NCBI GenBank assembly: GCA_015178975.1
Contig: WHVD01000281.1
Span: 1 to 64,000 of the forward strand
Direction: 5' to 3'
DNA: 64,000 bases
Origin: Hysterangium stoloniferum
Lineage: Eukaryota > Basidiomycota > Agaricomycetes > Hysterangiales > Hysterangiaceae
The notes under the pieces are model-generated. The model ran no database searches, was not told the DNA's origin, and worked only from the letters and a program-made list of their open reading frames with translations. The translations under genes were made by a program, and so were the position numbers. Below, one piece after another: positions 9,316 to 21,704 of the stretch (position 1 is its first letter; every line of letters begins with the position of its first letter).

Positions 9316-11674
9316 CAAACATTTCATGTTCAACCAATCTAATGGCTTCTTTCTCAACATCTATAGCAGAAAAAGGTGGTACCTGGCTATGCTGTATGTA
9401 TATGCCATGAGTGCTTCAGTAGGTCTTGAAATAGTTGTGTATTTTTAGAAAGATCCACAAAAGGTGGGCGATCAGGCGATCAGGGGATAATTGGGTGTAG
9501 GACTGTTTGAGGATAAGAAGAGTCATTGCATGGGGTGCAGGTACTCTTTGGATCCATTTATCCTTGTTCCTTGTACCAGACTCTAGGTTTGTATGTGTCA
9601 GGGGACTCTCTGTAACAGACCCTAGGGAGCACCATTTTCTCATCTTATTGAAGTCTGTCAGGGTATTGATTTTATTTTATTTTATTTTATTTTATTATGC
9701 ACCTACAAAACAGCACAGGCAAAGGCACAAACAAAATTACATAATCACACTGCTGCCTGCATGAAAAATGGCCATGCAGCAGCACCATGATGCAATGCAG
9801 TGGTGGCATGGCCAAATGATGGTGCCAACATAAGGCCAACACGACTGCCTACACCCTGATGGACACATAGTGCTTTGCACTATGCCCATGGGGCCTCCTT
9901 GTGCACCAGCACTGCAAATGCAGTCAGCACCTATACAAGCACTGGCATGCCATGCAGGCCTACACAGCACCGAGGTGTGGCTATGCACTGTAGGGTGCAT
10001 ACATGCCATTTTTAGTATTTTTCTCATATTTCTAATAAATAAGAAAAACTAAATAAATATTAATTAAATAGTATAAATAGTAGACCTGTACATACTCATT
10101 TATTTAGTTTCAATCTCTTAGGAATCCCACTAAAACAAGTGTGATCCCCTGTCATTGAGCTGTCCCCTTCACTTCATATTTCTATATTCTATCTTGTGTT
10201 TGGTAGCCTTGTTAGTGTTGCCCTAACAATATGCAGCCAATAATGTGTCATGGCAATTTGTATGGAAGAGAGATTTCCAGAAAACAATATAAGATAGTTT
10301 TCAAGGTAAGTGGATTCAGCCTTCAACTCTGAAATAGCATTCCCAGGGTACAGGTAACCCAAAGCAGGACATTCTTCCCTTCTGACTTGTTTTGGTGTCT
10401 TCACCAGCTTGTTAAGTAATGAAAGATGAGGTTTCCGAAGAGCATCAAATATTGGAGATGAGGGATTTGTGAAAATGATGGAATAGAAACTATATAAATA
10501 ATACATCAGAATCAGTTCAAAAAGTTTTATGATAATATACCATTAGAGAAATAAGACAGACAATTCCAAAATAAGAGGAATAACTGAATAAATTTCAGAA
10601 AGTCCAGTAAGCAGTTTAAGTGATCCAGTAAGCCAAGAGTTCCAAATTACACATCTACAGAGATCCAAAGTATTCACAGATGGTACTTCTGATATGAGAT
10701 TTTACCGGCAGGGAATTCACCACAAGACAGTATAAGGATTTAAAGCTTATATATATTTATCTCTGGCTGGTATTTAAAATGTAAAAAGCAGATAAACACT
10801 AAACCTACACCTTAGAGTCTAGAGTTTAAGCCACTCACACTGTATAAGTGAAAGAAGATACAAGGCTACAGCAAACTAGAATCTTGCAGGTGTAGTTCTG
10901 ACTTAATAGTCTTGATCTATCAGTTAGGAGAAAGGATAGCTTTCCAAAGCAAGAGATTCCCAAAAGTCTTACAAAAGTGTGGAATAACTGGAAAGAAACA
11001 ATCCTCAATAACAGTGGATGAATAGACAAGCTGATCAGAACCCTGACTAGCGATTCTAATAACATTATGTAAACCACATTGGGTTCACATGTCATTGGTG
11101 GAGAGAAGGGAGGCAGCAGTGTCGTGTCTGGCGTTGAACGGGGTGACTTTGATTCAACAATCCCAAATGTGAAGGAGACATTTCGCGTGTTGGCTAAAGA
11201 AGTTTGATCCAACAGGTAGGCATGTTTATTTTCAACCTGCTATATTGCCAAAAATCTCAATACGATCTGTTTCCTTAATTCCTGTCTAGTTGCATGACAG
11301 ACTCTGAATGAGATATTTTTAGCTCAACTTAAAATCGTCGAATTTCCTGTTCCGTCTTGCGGCGGCTGTGCAGTTCCCCTTCATAGATCAAGTCAAGGGC
11401 AGCCTGTCAAATACCGCCCGCGACGATTCATTCACCTTAGGCGAGGGTTCGTGGCGGGGTCAATACAACGGCTGCGACGCGATGTTGGTTTACAAACCCA
11501 CAAGTAACAACAAATCAATGTCATCTTTGATATTTGGTATTTAAGTTTGCTGATAGAATCAGCGACGATACTATAACCTTGATTACACTCTTACTCCGCC
11601 CACTAGCTTTCCACCGAAGCTTTTCGCAATCCACGTCCCATTGACTGTTCAGTCTATCTCCTATCTTCAAAAGA
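9316..11674. other. Intergenic region, no gene recognised
   Basis: It holds a TTTTA repeat at about 9668-9697, a stretch rich in GCATG/TGCA words at about 9750-10010, and two unrecognised minus-strand reading frames (10189-10506 and 10835-11212) that I cannot support as genes. From about 11330 the base composition becomes more GC-balanced. This end is the upstream region of the gene at 11675. Confidence 0.4.
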
Positions 11675-13991
11675 ATGGATAATGCATTTGACGGTGACAT
11701 TGTGTCCACTCGTCCTGCACACGCCTTCTCTCCTTCATCCTTGCCCCATCTGTGAGTTCACTTGATCATTTTCCACGATTTGTTTGTCAACAGTTGTCCT
11801 CATTAATGTCATATAGTGACGCGGGCTCCAGTGAGAATCCACCCACGAGTGCTATCGACCTCGATTATACGTGGGTTGCGTTTATGACGACTTTAAGTTT
11901 ACGTTTATCTATTATTCTGCTGTAGGACTGCCGTGTCGGATGGGATTTCACTCATGACAGAGCCTCCTTTTATAGAGCGAGAACAGAGTGGTCATTATGA
12001 GTGAGCATTATGCTATCAACGTCTATGTCATCTCATCCATGGTCATATTGTTGTCGGCACAGCCCGGCAGCTGAAGGTCATCCTATGGGCTTCAGTGGTG
12101 TCCTGGTGCGCGCTCAACACCAGTGGGTTCCTCCTCCTCAGGGATACACTCATGATGGGTTCGTGGATAGACCTACGAACAGGGACCCATTTGCGAGTTA
12201 CCATTCCATTCCATTCGATGATGTAGTTGGTCTGGACCCCATTCATCATCATCACAGCCCTCATAATGAGTACATGCTTTGACAATCGTTATGTTCCGTT
12301 CTAGATTTTCAAATGTTGTATAGACATCCCCTCGGGAATCCTGTCTTCGATGCCAACTCATTCAGTGTCAACACTGGATTCACAAACTTCAACATGAGAG
12401 GCATACCATCACCCACTATCTGTAGTTCATCTTCCATTCGCGGCGGTAACCAGGTGTTTGAGTATAGACAGTGAGTCCAAAGCTACCGATTATTTTGTTA
12501 GGTCTTGGCTCATTCCCCGTGTTAGAGAACCGTCCTCCTCGCAAGTGACTATTGAGGATTATGATGAGCGATTCAGAATTGTCCCACCTACATTACCTTA
12601 TTCTTCCACACATGGTAATGAGTTTGAGTGAGTTTATTGCTATAAAACACGCATTATTCTTTTGACAAGTTGTTAGATCCGGCGACATCACCCCAAATCA
12701 AGACCCCTTCGGAGATGTAGATTCTTTGCAATCGTATCCCCAGGACAATTCTGGTCATCTTCAATTTGCACATCCAACCGGGATGCAGGAACCTGGATTT
12801 CTTCATATTCGTCACTCGCTGGACGGAATGGGTGTGTAAAATATAAGCTTAGTCCAGACGTGTCATTACATTCACTTCAATTGCACTCAAAACTCAGGGT
12901 TTCCAATTTTACAGTGGCCGTTAGTGCTTTAATATCTACTAACCTCGCATCTCTCTTAAATCTGGGTAGCAGTGTCCCTGCTCCCGCATTTTCAACTCCA
13001 GGTCACTCTCTCAGGTACGACAGCTGTTACTTGAGGCCCACAATCCATCTACTGATGACTGTGGTTTGTGGTGTAGCTTGACGTCCAATCCGGCTTATGT
13101 GCACGAGTTCTTAACACAACAGACGCCACACTGGACAGCGGCCTTTCCTTGGGTTGACGGGGAGCAAAGGCAGACATTATTTTATTACATGTAAATGAAA
13201 CTGTGCTAATTAAATACACCAACAGGAGCTCCTCCGCCAACCCAGCAATATACAATGTAGGTCCTGAACCGTCGGCAGGAGGCGATGGCCTTCCTGTCCG
13301 CGGACACGGGAGCCCCGGCAACCAGCGGATTGGCGGGAATTCACCCGCTGAGATTGCTTTAGTATTTCCCCATGGTCCACCACCAACATCATCCTCTTCC
13401 CTCCAAAGCTTACCCACCCGGGGCCGCATAATCCCTGACCCATCGGAAGTACCCTGCCCATATGGGCCTATATACAGCTCCACGGTGCCGTGTAGCTATT
13501 CCACTTATTTGCTCCATCCATTTATACACTGGGTGGTGCACATCCGGGATCAGTTGGAGGCCATCCACACCCGTCGCCTGAAACTTCAGGATGGGTCCAT
13601 CATTAACACGCACAAAAAGCGTAAAAACGCCAAGAACTACATCAGCGACTTCTGTCCTGCCTGTAACCAAAATTTCTTGGAGCCGCGGGAGGTCCGGAAT
13701 CACATGATTTCCAGTTCTAAGTGTTCCCAACTCGTCTGCTGCAAAGATTGCGGCAAAGGAGCGGGGCGTCAAGAGGGTTGCGGAGAGTGTACATACCTCC
13801 TGCACACAGTGACAATTCGCAGCTATGTCCAACTTGCTAAGGCAATTGGATATAGTCACCCGGACCACCCAGATCCCGCAAAGAGCGCTACCAAGCGGGC
13901 AGCGGAGAGGGGGGTGCAGAAGGTGGTGCAGCAAGAGCTCAGAACACGGGAGGTCAACCGATGGACAGAAGGAGGATCGTCATGGAGATAA
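11675..13991 (+). CDS. Ten-exon host gene, 613 aa, function unknown; Cys/His-rich C-terminal domain
   Basis: Model: join(11675..11751, 11817..11870, 11926..12000, 12063..12269, 12324..12470, 12502..12627, 12677..12835, 12898..13014, 13077..13190, 13226..13991). The sum is 1842 nt, in frame throughout, ending TAA. All nine introns are GT-AG and phase 2. The 5' two thirds is low-complexity and polar (Pro, Ser, Asp, His-rich, with an HHHH run at 12244-12258), typical of a disordered regulatory region. The last exon has a compact domain with CPAC, a His in VRNHM, SKC, VCCKDC and GCGEC (residues about 501-548), probably zinc-binding. It may be a transcription-related protein; I do not recognise the family. 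Weak points are the 31-nt intron 12471-12501 and an alternative acceptor at 12969 that would drop 12898-12969. Confidence 0.7.
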
Positions 13992-15884
13992 CTAGGACAC
14001 CTAGTAATCTTATATTTTATATTAATCATAGTATATTAAACTCAAACCAATCTCGTCGTTATGATCGATGAAAGGCTTGGCCTCAACCGCTAACATTGTC
14101 CTTCGCAGCTTTCAAGAATAGAAGGTTCGTCACGTGTCAACTTATTTCTGTGAAGCTTTAGAGGGCGCACGAAATTTTATCGGATCGGAATTATTTGAAT
14201 GATTTACATGTCAGATTTAGGACAAGAGGGGGCGAAAACAGTCTGAACAGTACAACATCAGATATTGCTTACTGAATTGTGGCCTGTGGTGTAGCATCCG
14301 TCCAATACATGGGAATTGTTGACACAACATAGATCAGGAGTCGGCGGGGCAAACTTGTCTGTTCATGGGTAGCCTTTCTTGGAAATATACATCAGTTTTT
14401 TGTGCGGGTGAAGGGGGCGACAAAAGTCCTGTAGATCAGCAAGCTATTGTAAAGTTTCATAGTCGAGAGTCCATCGACTACATTGGATATGCCACTTGCT
14501 AATATATTATAACCACAAAGAAAACACAAAGAAAACACAACAAATTGGAACCGTCCTCAATGTGCTTCCAAAACAAATATCAAGAAATCTCAACAGCCTT
14601 CACATACATAGCTCTTGTCACTCAGACCAATGGAGGAATTTGACGCACTCGGAGCTCAGTACATAATTTGACCCATAGGCAACTTTTTTTGGACGGACAG
14701 ATAATCTATCACGTGTGAAAAAAGGTTTCACCTTCCTCCATGACTTAACACGATATTTTGCCGGATCGAAGGTTGCATTTAGGACAAAAGAAATTTTTTC
14801 AAAACATCAATATTTCTCCATTAAATGATTTGAATCTTATTTGGAAATGTGGCAATGCAGCCTGCAGTGTCATAATCGAATATATGTCAGCTTGATTGAG
14901 GGGAAAAACACAGCCAACGTCAACCTCACCAATAAGACCACTTTGCTCATAAAGTTTTCTGAATTAATAGATTATCAAGAAAAAATGTAGTAAATGTCGC
15001 CGTCCCTCGATTTCGTGTGAAACTCTTGACTGGTGCTCCTACGTTCATTTGATCCAAATTGACTGCAGGGTACCAACTCGGGCATGTGACATAGCAATGG
15101 GTTAGACCCACAGCAGTTCAAGGACAGTCAAAGACATGCCGTTCACCACAATATGTATTTAATTTAAGAGTTGACATTTATTGGGATTTATTGGCATCTG
15201 TTGCGAACCCTTGAGGACGCTCACGGTCTCGCTGTACTATTTTTGGGGGTCATACTATAATGTCAGGTAAATATTTTGACGGACACCCAGTTAGGTAGTA
15301 CTTTGCAGTAGCTTGATCATCAGTTGTATTCTAAAGGAGACTCTGCCCCTTTCACCCGGATGAAAACCCGCCCTGTATTTTCATCAACATTCATTGGTAT
15401 AGGATTTGTCAAACTCGTGCATCATCAATGACAAGGTTCCAGAAAAGTCCAGCAACATACACCAACACATCTAATCCTATTTCATTGAGACTCGATCAAC
15501 TCAACTTCGCCATGACTCATCAAATCCCAACTCACCACTGCATGGGGCGGCCGGATACAAGGTAAAACCACTAACCAGTTCAGCGCCCACAAGTCATTCT
15601 GCAGTATGTCATCTGCCCCATGCTTCAGCGAGACTAACGTAATCCTCCTCAACCCTAATGACTCGCTACAGTGGCGAGCGTCCTTCAGAGCTGCGAACTT
15701 TCCCAAAAATCGCCATGAGCACAAAAAGGGTCACCTCTTCAAACACGAATTTAAGTGACACCTTGGTACGGGCATTGCGAAGTGATTTCTTTATGCATGC
15801 CTTCCTCGTCGTCCAAGTCTGCTTTTTGAAAACTCTAATAAGAGCGACGGGGACAAATGGTGCGAGAGTAATACACTAGAAACT
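13992..15884. other. Intergenic, with a degenerate copy of an exon of the upstream gene
   Basis: 14277-14400 resembles 13060-13180 (end of intron 8 and exon 9 of the gene at 11675): both have GTGGTGTAG, GTCCAATNC, TTNTTNACACAACA and CCTTTCNTTGG in the same order. The copy has no open frame. A weaker similarity continues near 14850-14890. Nothing else was recognised. About 15480-15870 may hold the tail of the minus-strand pseudogene that follows. Confidence 0.4.
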
Positions 15885-16747
15885 TACGAAGGCTCCGAAT
15901 CTCTGAAAATGATTCTTTTTGTAACCATTCACCTAATAAGTTGAAGAGCTCATCATTCTCTTCAATACATTTTTGAACATAATCACAACCTTTTTTAGGT
16001 CAGGCAGGAGAGGTGGTTTAGCTGTTTGAGCAATCCAAAACAGAAGACTGACAGCCAATTCGACATTGAACTTTTGTAGGCCCGACTGGACAGCTGTGTG
16101 GATTACCATGATAGTAGGATTCTTGAACATGTCACAATCTTGCTTCCACTTACCTTCAAGAGATTTGCTTCTTGTGGTCAGGTGGAGAAGTTTCTTGGTT
16201 ATGATTGACTAGGAGATTGCTGGGTCTCGGACATCAGGGCAGCTGAGAAGCATGGCACAGCTGCAGATTAGTTCCTTGGCTCATAAGCCTATGAATTCCA
16301 TGTCAGCTCTTCGTTCAAATTCTTTCATGCTAGGTCAGACAAAAGGTACTAGTGCTTGTGTACAATATCAGTGTTCTCTAGTAATTGGCAAGATCTGGCC
16401 GGGCCCAAAAGCCCCAGCTTGGGCTGCACACAGCTCAGGTTCAAGCCACAGCCCAGTACAAACAGTACAACAAAGCATTCATAAACTTGCAGCCTACTAA
16501 TATAATTAAATAAGTTTCTCAAACATACCCATGGATGTATATTACATATAAATGTCCTCCTCATCAGAGTATACAGTGCCTCAACTTCAAGGAATTCCCC
16601 TCCAATCAGAATTTCCCACTGCAAATTTTTTTCAATCTCTTTGTCACTCAATATCCATCTCAAACACAAAATAAGGCATTGGAGGATGGAAAAGGAGGTC
16701 CTTCCCAATTGTGCATTTGTCAACTTGAAGCATTTCAACAATGTCAC
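15885..16747 (-). pseudogene. Decayed protein-coding gene, unrecognised
   Basis: Minus-strand reading shows protein-like sequence broken several times. 16747-16349 is open for 132 codons (contains LQWEILIGGEFLEVEALY). A second stretch, about 16345-15890, reads AKELICSCAMLL, then ELAVSLLFWIAQTAKPPLLP, then CDYVQKCIEEN. It is broken by TGA near 16286, TAG near 16209, and a one-base frame change in an A-run near 15990. A possible donor (GTAAGT) follows at about 15886. Composition looks like an old host gene rather than a transposon. No family was recognised. Confidence 0.45.
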
Positions 16748-17422
16748 TTTTTAAATGGTATCAATGGTATGTGAGTGCAATACCACTAGCTGAAATGCCC
16801 TCTCTCTAGACATGAGGAGGCCATAACATTAGTAAATCAGTTTTAGCACCTGGTTGCTCCAAAAGCACTGGGGGCTTCAAAACAGTTTACTCAATCTGCC
16901 AATATCGTGGAGGGGCAGACAACATTGGAGTACTCTGCATCCAGCCCTGTCTCAGATGACACTTGAGCACCCTTGCCTCCAGTCCTATTCCATATATTTG
17001 TTGGACTTTGAGCATCACACGAGCTCAATTCCTTTGTTCCCTAATCCTATTGTCTCATTGTCCCCTTGCTTCACAGTCCCATAAGGGTTGAACCCATGGG
17101 GGGACAAGCTCCCCACATACTCCACAACTCTTCTCTGTATCAACAATGCTAAGTTTTATTAGGGCATGTGATCTAACTCAGAGAAACCTATTTTTAAGTG
17201 ATTAAAGTGTATTAATTATATATAATTATATACAATTATATATTTTTGTAAATTCTCCCACATACCCCACAACTTTTTTCTGTATAATCAATTCAATGTA
17301 TTTATAAGAACATGTGATCTAACTTAGAAACTTATTAACTTTATTAATTATTTATAATTCTATACCTTTATATACTTTTTGAAATCATTGAACCTAAAAG
17401 ACATTAAGTCAGTCTCTCTTGG
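16748..17422. other. Non-coding, with a 150-bp tandem duplication
   Basis: Two neighbouring segments starting near 17108 and 17257 share CCCACATACYCCACAACT, TCTGTAT and CATGTGATCTAACTYAGA in order. The interval is AT-rich (runs of TATATAATTATATA). No gene or element end was found before the solo LTR at 17423. Confidence 0.4.
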
Positions 17423-18145
17423 TGTTACGACCGTGTCGCAACCCTATCGGTCCTGAGGTTATCGCCACTTATCAACGGTTCAAGTCACCATCTCGGAAAA
17501 CATCGGCCCTGAAGCTGACGAATGTTTTCGCGAAGATCAAACTCCATTTACACCCACGTCAAAATAACTCGTATTGTCTGGTCAAACTTTGATACGTCCC
17601 CTTTTATTATGTTGATCCGTTCAATCTTATGTTTCACATATGTCTATCTATATTTGTAGTCCTTGAACTATTTCCTTTTATCGTAATCCTGCTCTCGGTT
17701 ATCATCGGCCTCCGAACTAATCATAAACTTCCCGTTCCTAGTCAAGCTTATTGTTAATACCGTTTTCTGCCCTTCTCCCCATTAGTATTTTCTAGACACC
17801 TGTTACTTGTATATGAACCCGCTGTAGTTGTAGTTACTAGGCAATCAGAATATCGACTCAGAATACCCTCATACGCCTGTAATAGTCTCATACTAAGAAT
17901 CCCCCCATCCGCCTCCGCGTGCGCTCACCCACTCCCGGCCCTGACCCCTTGGCCTGACGCTCGACTTGTCCTTTGGTTCCGATCGGTATCTTGCCGAAAA
18001 GAACTCTTTAGGATTAGTCTTTGCCCGCCCGAAATCAAAGGACACCCTATGGATATTTGTGAGGGCGCAGCACATAAGCTGAAGCCAAGTCCTTCCGATC
18101 GGTCCCTGTCGGCCACCGACATTAGTCAGTTTTCAGTTCTTAACA
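17423..18145 (+). repeat. Solo LTR of the C family (723 bp), TSD CTTGG
   Basis: Starts TGTTACGACCGTGTCGC, ends AGTTCTTAACA, with CTTGG at 17418-17422 and 18146-18150. It has the TATA box, AATCAGAATAT and the core block (about 18027-18095). It lies in opposite orientation to element C's LTRs. Confidence 0.93.
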
Positions 18146-19353
18146 CTTGGCAACTGGGCTTGAATACTTACTTATGGGCCAATAATACAGTAATGTCCTT
18201 AAACAGTACATCAGCAGTCATTTCTGTCTTGTAATAGTATTTTCATTCTTCTCCAATTTGTTCCTCATAAAGTATCAAAATAAAACTGTACATGTGAGAA
18301 GATAGGAGTGTGCAGATGCCAATCTGACTATTTCAGTAATTGTTGTCTGACTTATTGATAATTATGTATATTATTTGAGCCAGCCTGGACACTGCTGACA
18401 ATACAACTCAAATCACAATTCTTTCAGAGTTGGAACTTGTTATTCAAGGGATGAATGCCAGCCCCGTGTTCTTCACTCAAAGTACTCTGTGACACAGTTA
18501 CAGTCTTGCTCCATTATGACAGGTATTATTTCAGACACTCAAACATCCCTCCATCTATTATTCATCCAGCATCCTTACATTGCTCCCCCTCATGGTAATA
18601 TCTTTGTTGGTAGTGCCTCAATACTTCATTACATAACTTTGTACTACTTTCCATGACCATGTCAAATTGAGGACTTCTGCACATTCCAGCTCCCTATTTA
18701 TTCTCATTTACACTCATATACCACTTCCCTTCCATTCCCCTCATATGTCTGTCATTGAATCTTTTAGTATAAATTATTGTCTTATATTCTACTAACCTCC
18801 AGTTCAAATATTGATTTAGAACCTTCTGTTGGGAACCAAGTTGTTCAGGCCCCTACATGTGTTTTCAATCTATACAGTCCTCTGGCATCCTGACATTGGT
18901 GTTATTGATCCATTATGCATCCTGCTGCATACTTTCTTCCTTGTTTTGAAGTACTGGTGTATCTGACAATTTTGTGAAAGGGTACAACATATATTGGAGC
19001 CAAGCTCCACTTGTCTTTAGTAACTGGAGTTTCTTGTTATGTACATAATAACTTTTCAGCTCCCCATCCTTGCCCTTTCCCCTTTCCCCTTTCCCCTTTC
19101 CCCTCTTGTTCCACTCTTAACACTTCCACTTTGGGATAATCTTTTGTCATTAAGTTGTTCCATCTACATGAGTCTTTTTATATGTTATATGGTCACATCA
19201 CATTGAGGGCTCCTGTATATTCTAGACCCCTATATAGTTTGTATACATATTCCATTTTCATCTTTCCCATTCCACTCACCTCTTTGACATTGATTTCTTT
19301 AGCATAAATTATTGCTTTATGAACTACTTGTCTTCAGTTGTAATAATATTGAC
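18146..19353. repeat. Non-coding repeats, including a probable short LTR at 18827-19122
   Basis: 18827-19122 begins TGTTGGGAACC, ends CTCTTAACA and holds a weak core-block copy (TTGGAGCCAAGC, near 18995). It looks like a short relative of the 7568-8304 LTR, but the flanks CCTTC and CTTCC do not match as a duplication. On either side, about 18640-18826 and 19180-19353 are diverged direct repeats (both contain TTTAGYATAAATTATTG). The C-run CCCCTTTCCCCTTT is at about 19075-19100. 18151-18560 is unremarkable. Confidence 0.4.
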
Positions 19354-20132
19354 TGTTACAACCAGAAAACCCACCAGACTCTGGGCACTACCCTATATGC
19401 ACCTACACCCTACATGCACCAGTTATCAGTTCACTGGGATACCTGCTGGAACCTGGATGTCAGATCTGTCCATCTCCAACCCTGTCCCACACATCAGTCA
19501 CTGGACTCCACTCGGAAAGCCCGACAGCTCTCTAACTGAGCCCCATTCCTGTTATAGTCAAATGACCTGTCACATTTCGGACTCCACTCCCACCCCATTC
19601 CCATTATGGTCTAACAACCTGTCACATTTCGGACTCCACTCTGCTCCATTCCATTCCTAACACCAATTTGGTGTTTACTTATCTTGTTTCATGATTACTA
19701 GTTTGGATTTCATTATTACTGGATTTGGTATGACATACATTCCACAGTCTATATAGTCTGGCAGATGTTGTACATACAATCCAGTCAGAAAATCAGCTTA
19801 GATTCCCCCCAGTATATTTTCCACTCTAATCTCCTCTTTGAAACACACTGCTATTTACCTCGTCGGGGCCCATGGGCTCTGACCTTTCTATTACTCAATG
19901 TCCAACTCATCACTGCCCAACCCCTCAACCTCCATGGGATTCCTGCAGTCAGCTCTCTAATCCCTCAACCCACCAACTACTCCCAGACTCCCTGGGATTC
20001 CCATCCACCCATCTGAAATTGGATGACATAATCTCACAAGGGCACAGCCTATAAGCTGAAGCCAAGTCCTACCAGCTTTCCTGTGGGTTTCTCCGGAAAC
20101 CCTCTGATAATCTCTGTGTGCACTCCTTAACA
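19354..20132 (+). repeat. Solo LTR of the element A family (779 bp), TSD TTGAC
   Basis: Starts TGTTACAACCAGAAA, ends CACTCCTTAACA, flanked by TTGAC at 19349-19353 and 20133-20137. It aligns with 3919-4751 along its length, including the TATATA box, ACATACAATCCAGTCAGAAAA and the core block (about 20009-20070). Most CpG sites of the element A copy are TpG or CpA here, so this is an old, methylation-decayed copy. Confidence 0.93.
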
Positions 20133-20238
20133 TTGACTTAGAATTGGAAATATACATTGTTGAAAAAAATTCAAAATATACTCATTTCCTCTTGTCCTCA
20201 TTCCATGCCTTCCACTCCTCTTTTCTTGTCTAGTCTCT

Positions 20239-20535
20239 GTGATGAGGACACTAGTACAAGACTTTGTTGGGAGCTATGTACAGGAGGCCAAGGAGGCACA
20301 ACATTGTGAAGTTGAGCAGGAGGCCACTGAATGGAAGAGGAGGAAGGAGGAGGATCAGAGAGTGGAATTGGCAGTGAAGAGGAAGGCTCTGAGTGATTTG
20401 AGGGGAAGGACAAAAGGAAAGGGTAAGGCAGTGGCGGGGCCATCAAAGGTGTGCAGGATTATTTTTCCTTTTTATTTTTCCATTGTTACTGATAGTATCA
20501 GCAGGGCAAGAGAAAATGTAGCTAAAAATAGGTAA
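20239..20535 (+). pseudogene. Remnant resembling exon 1 of the antisense accessory genes
   Basis: A 98-codon frame whose first 72 codons are charged and helical (EQEATEWKRRKEEDQRVEL), ending KGKAVAGPSK followed by GTGTGC, a possible splice donor at 20450. The style (basic/acidic coiled coil, then a Gly/Pro/Ser-Lys end at a donor) matches exon 1 and the acidic exon of the accessory genes in elements A-C, but residue identity is too low to prove it. No Zn2Cys6 exon was found downstream. It may be a remnant of another retroelement family. Confidence 0.3.
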
Positions 20536-21704
20536 AACAAGTAGCTAGAACCTTTTACAATGTCTCACATTTTATTGTATATAAGGAACTCAGCTCCAGC
20601 ATTGAAATATAACTTATTTTTTAACCCATTTATCACCACATCTGTGTGTCACTATAGTAGCAGTTAAATTACATCCCTAGTTGGGCTGTTAGACCCCTTG
20701 TCACCTCTAGTTGAGCTTCTGACACCCCCTTGCCACCTCTAGTTGAGCTTCTGGCAACAACCCTGTTCCCCCTTGCTACCTCTTAGTTGAGTAGCTGGCC
20801 TTTATTATTTTTCCACCTCTAGTTGAGTTGTTGGCTATCAATTAAAGTAATAAACAATTTTGGTCACATTGTTTGAGATTAGAAATACAATTCTAATTTC
20901 TCCCAGTTTTGATCATAAATAAATACTGAGAATATTCTTGTAAGATCTTTGAGACTATATTAAGATCCTGATAAGTTAGTATCAAAGTTGATCTGGTAGG
21001 TTGGTTTAAATAAAGTATATATTAGTCAAATATTGTTTTACTCCATAACTAATCTTTTGACCTATTTATAAATATTTTTACTGTTTGTTAAATAGTATAA
21101 AATATATATGAACTAGCTGGAATTGAAGTTGAATCTATTTTTGTAATCAGTGAATTGTTATTCATATTTTAATACTTTTTTTCACAGAAAAAGAACAGCT
21201 TGCAAAAGCAGCTCTCAAAACCTTCTTTGCACCTGTGATGTGTTAGTCTTATTTTAATATCATCTTCTTGAAAAAGGGGTTGCTCTATCAAAATGTGCAA
21301 ATACTCAATTCACTGCAAGGTAAAATGATTCAAGTGTTTGATATTAATCAGTGGCAGCCTGAATAGACTTAGTGTAATACTGGCTGCCTTACCACACATA
21401 CAGAGCCGCATCCTGACCCCTGATCACTGACCGCACTCCTATGGTTCCCCTGATCGAGCCCAACCCAAGATCGGACTCAATAAAGATTCGAACCCTTTTT
21501 CTTTTCTCTTTCCTTCTCCTTCCCTACCATGATCTAGACTCTCGGTCCTGCTTGTCCAGAATTCCCATTGTCACGAATACTTGATGGTTCTCTATTTTAT
21601 ATATATTAGTTAGACATCACATCTGTTTGGTAGTAGGAAAAATCACTCACAACACGATACTTTTGTCCTGTCTGTTACTGACCGAGTGAGGCTGATACCA
21701 CAGC
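20536..21704. other. AT-rich non-coding region with short tandem repeats
   Basis: At about 20690-20840 the words CACCTCTAGTTGAG followed by CTTCTGGC occur four to five times at 40-60 bp spacing. The rest is AT-rich with no gene seen. The left flank of the next solo LTR (ACAGC at 21700-21704) ends this stretch. Confidence 0.4.

Noticed and set aside
9750-10010. Minus-strand 96-codon Cys-rich frame
   Set aside because: Arises from a GCATG/TGCA-rich low-complexity stretch; no Cys spacing of a known domain.
18822-19127. Target duplication for the LTR at 18827-19122
   Set aside because: CCTTC and CTTCC agree at only three of five positions; not accepted as a duplication.
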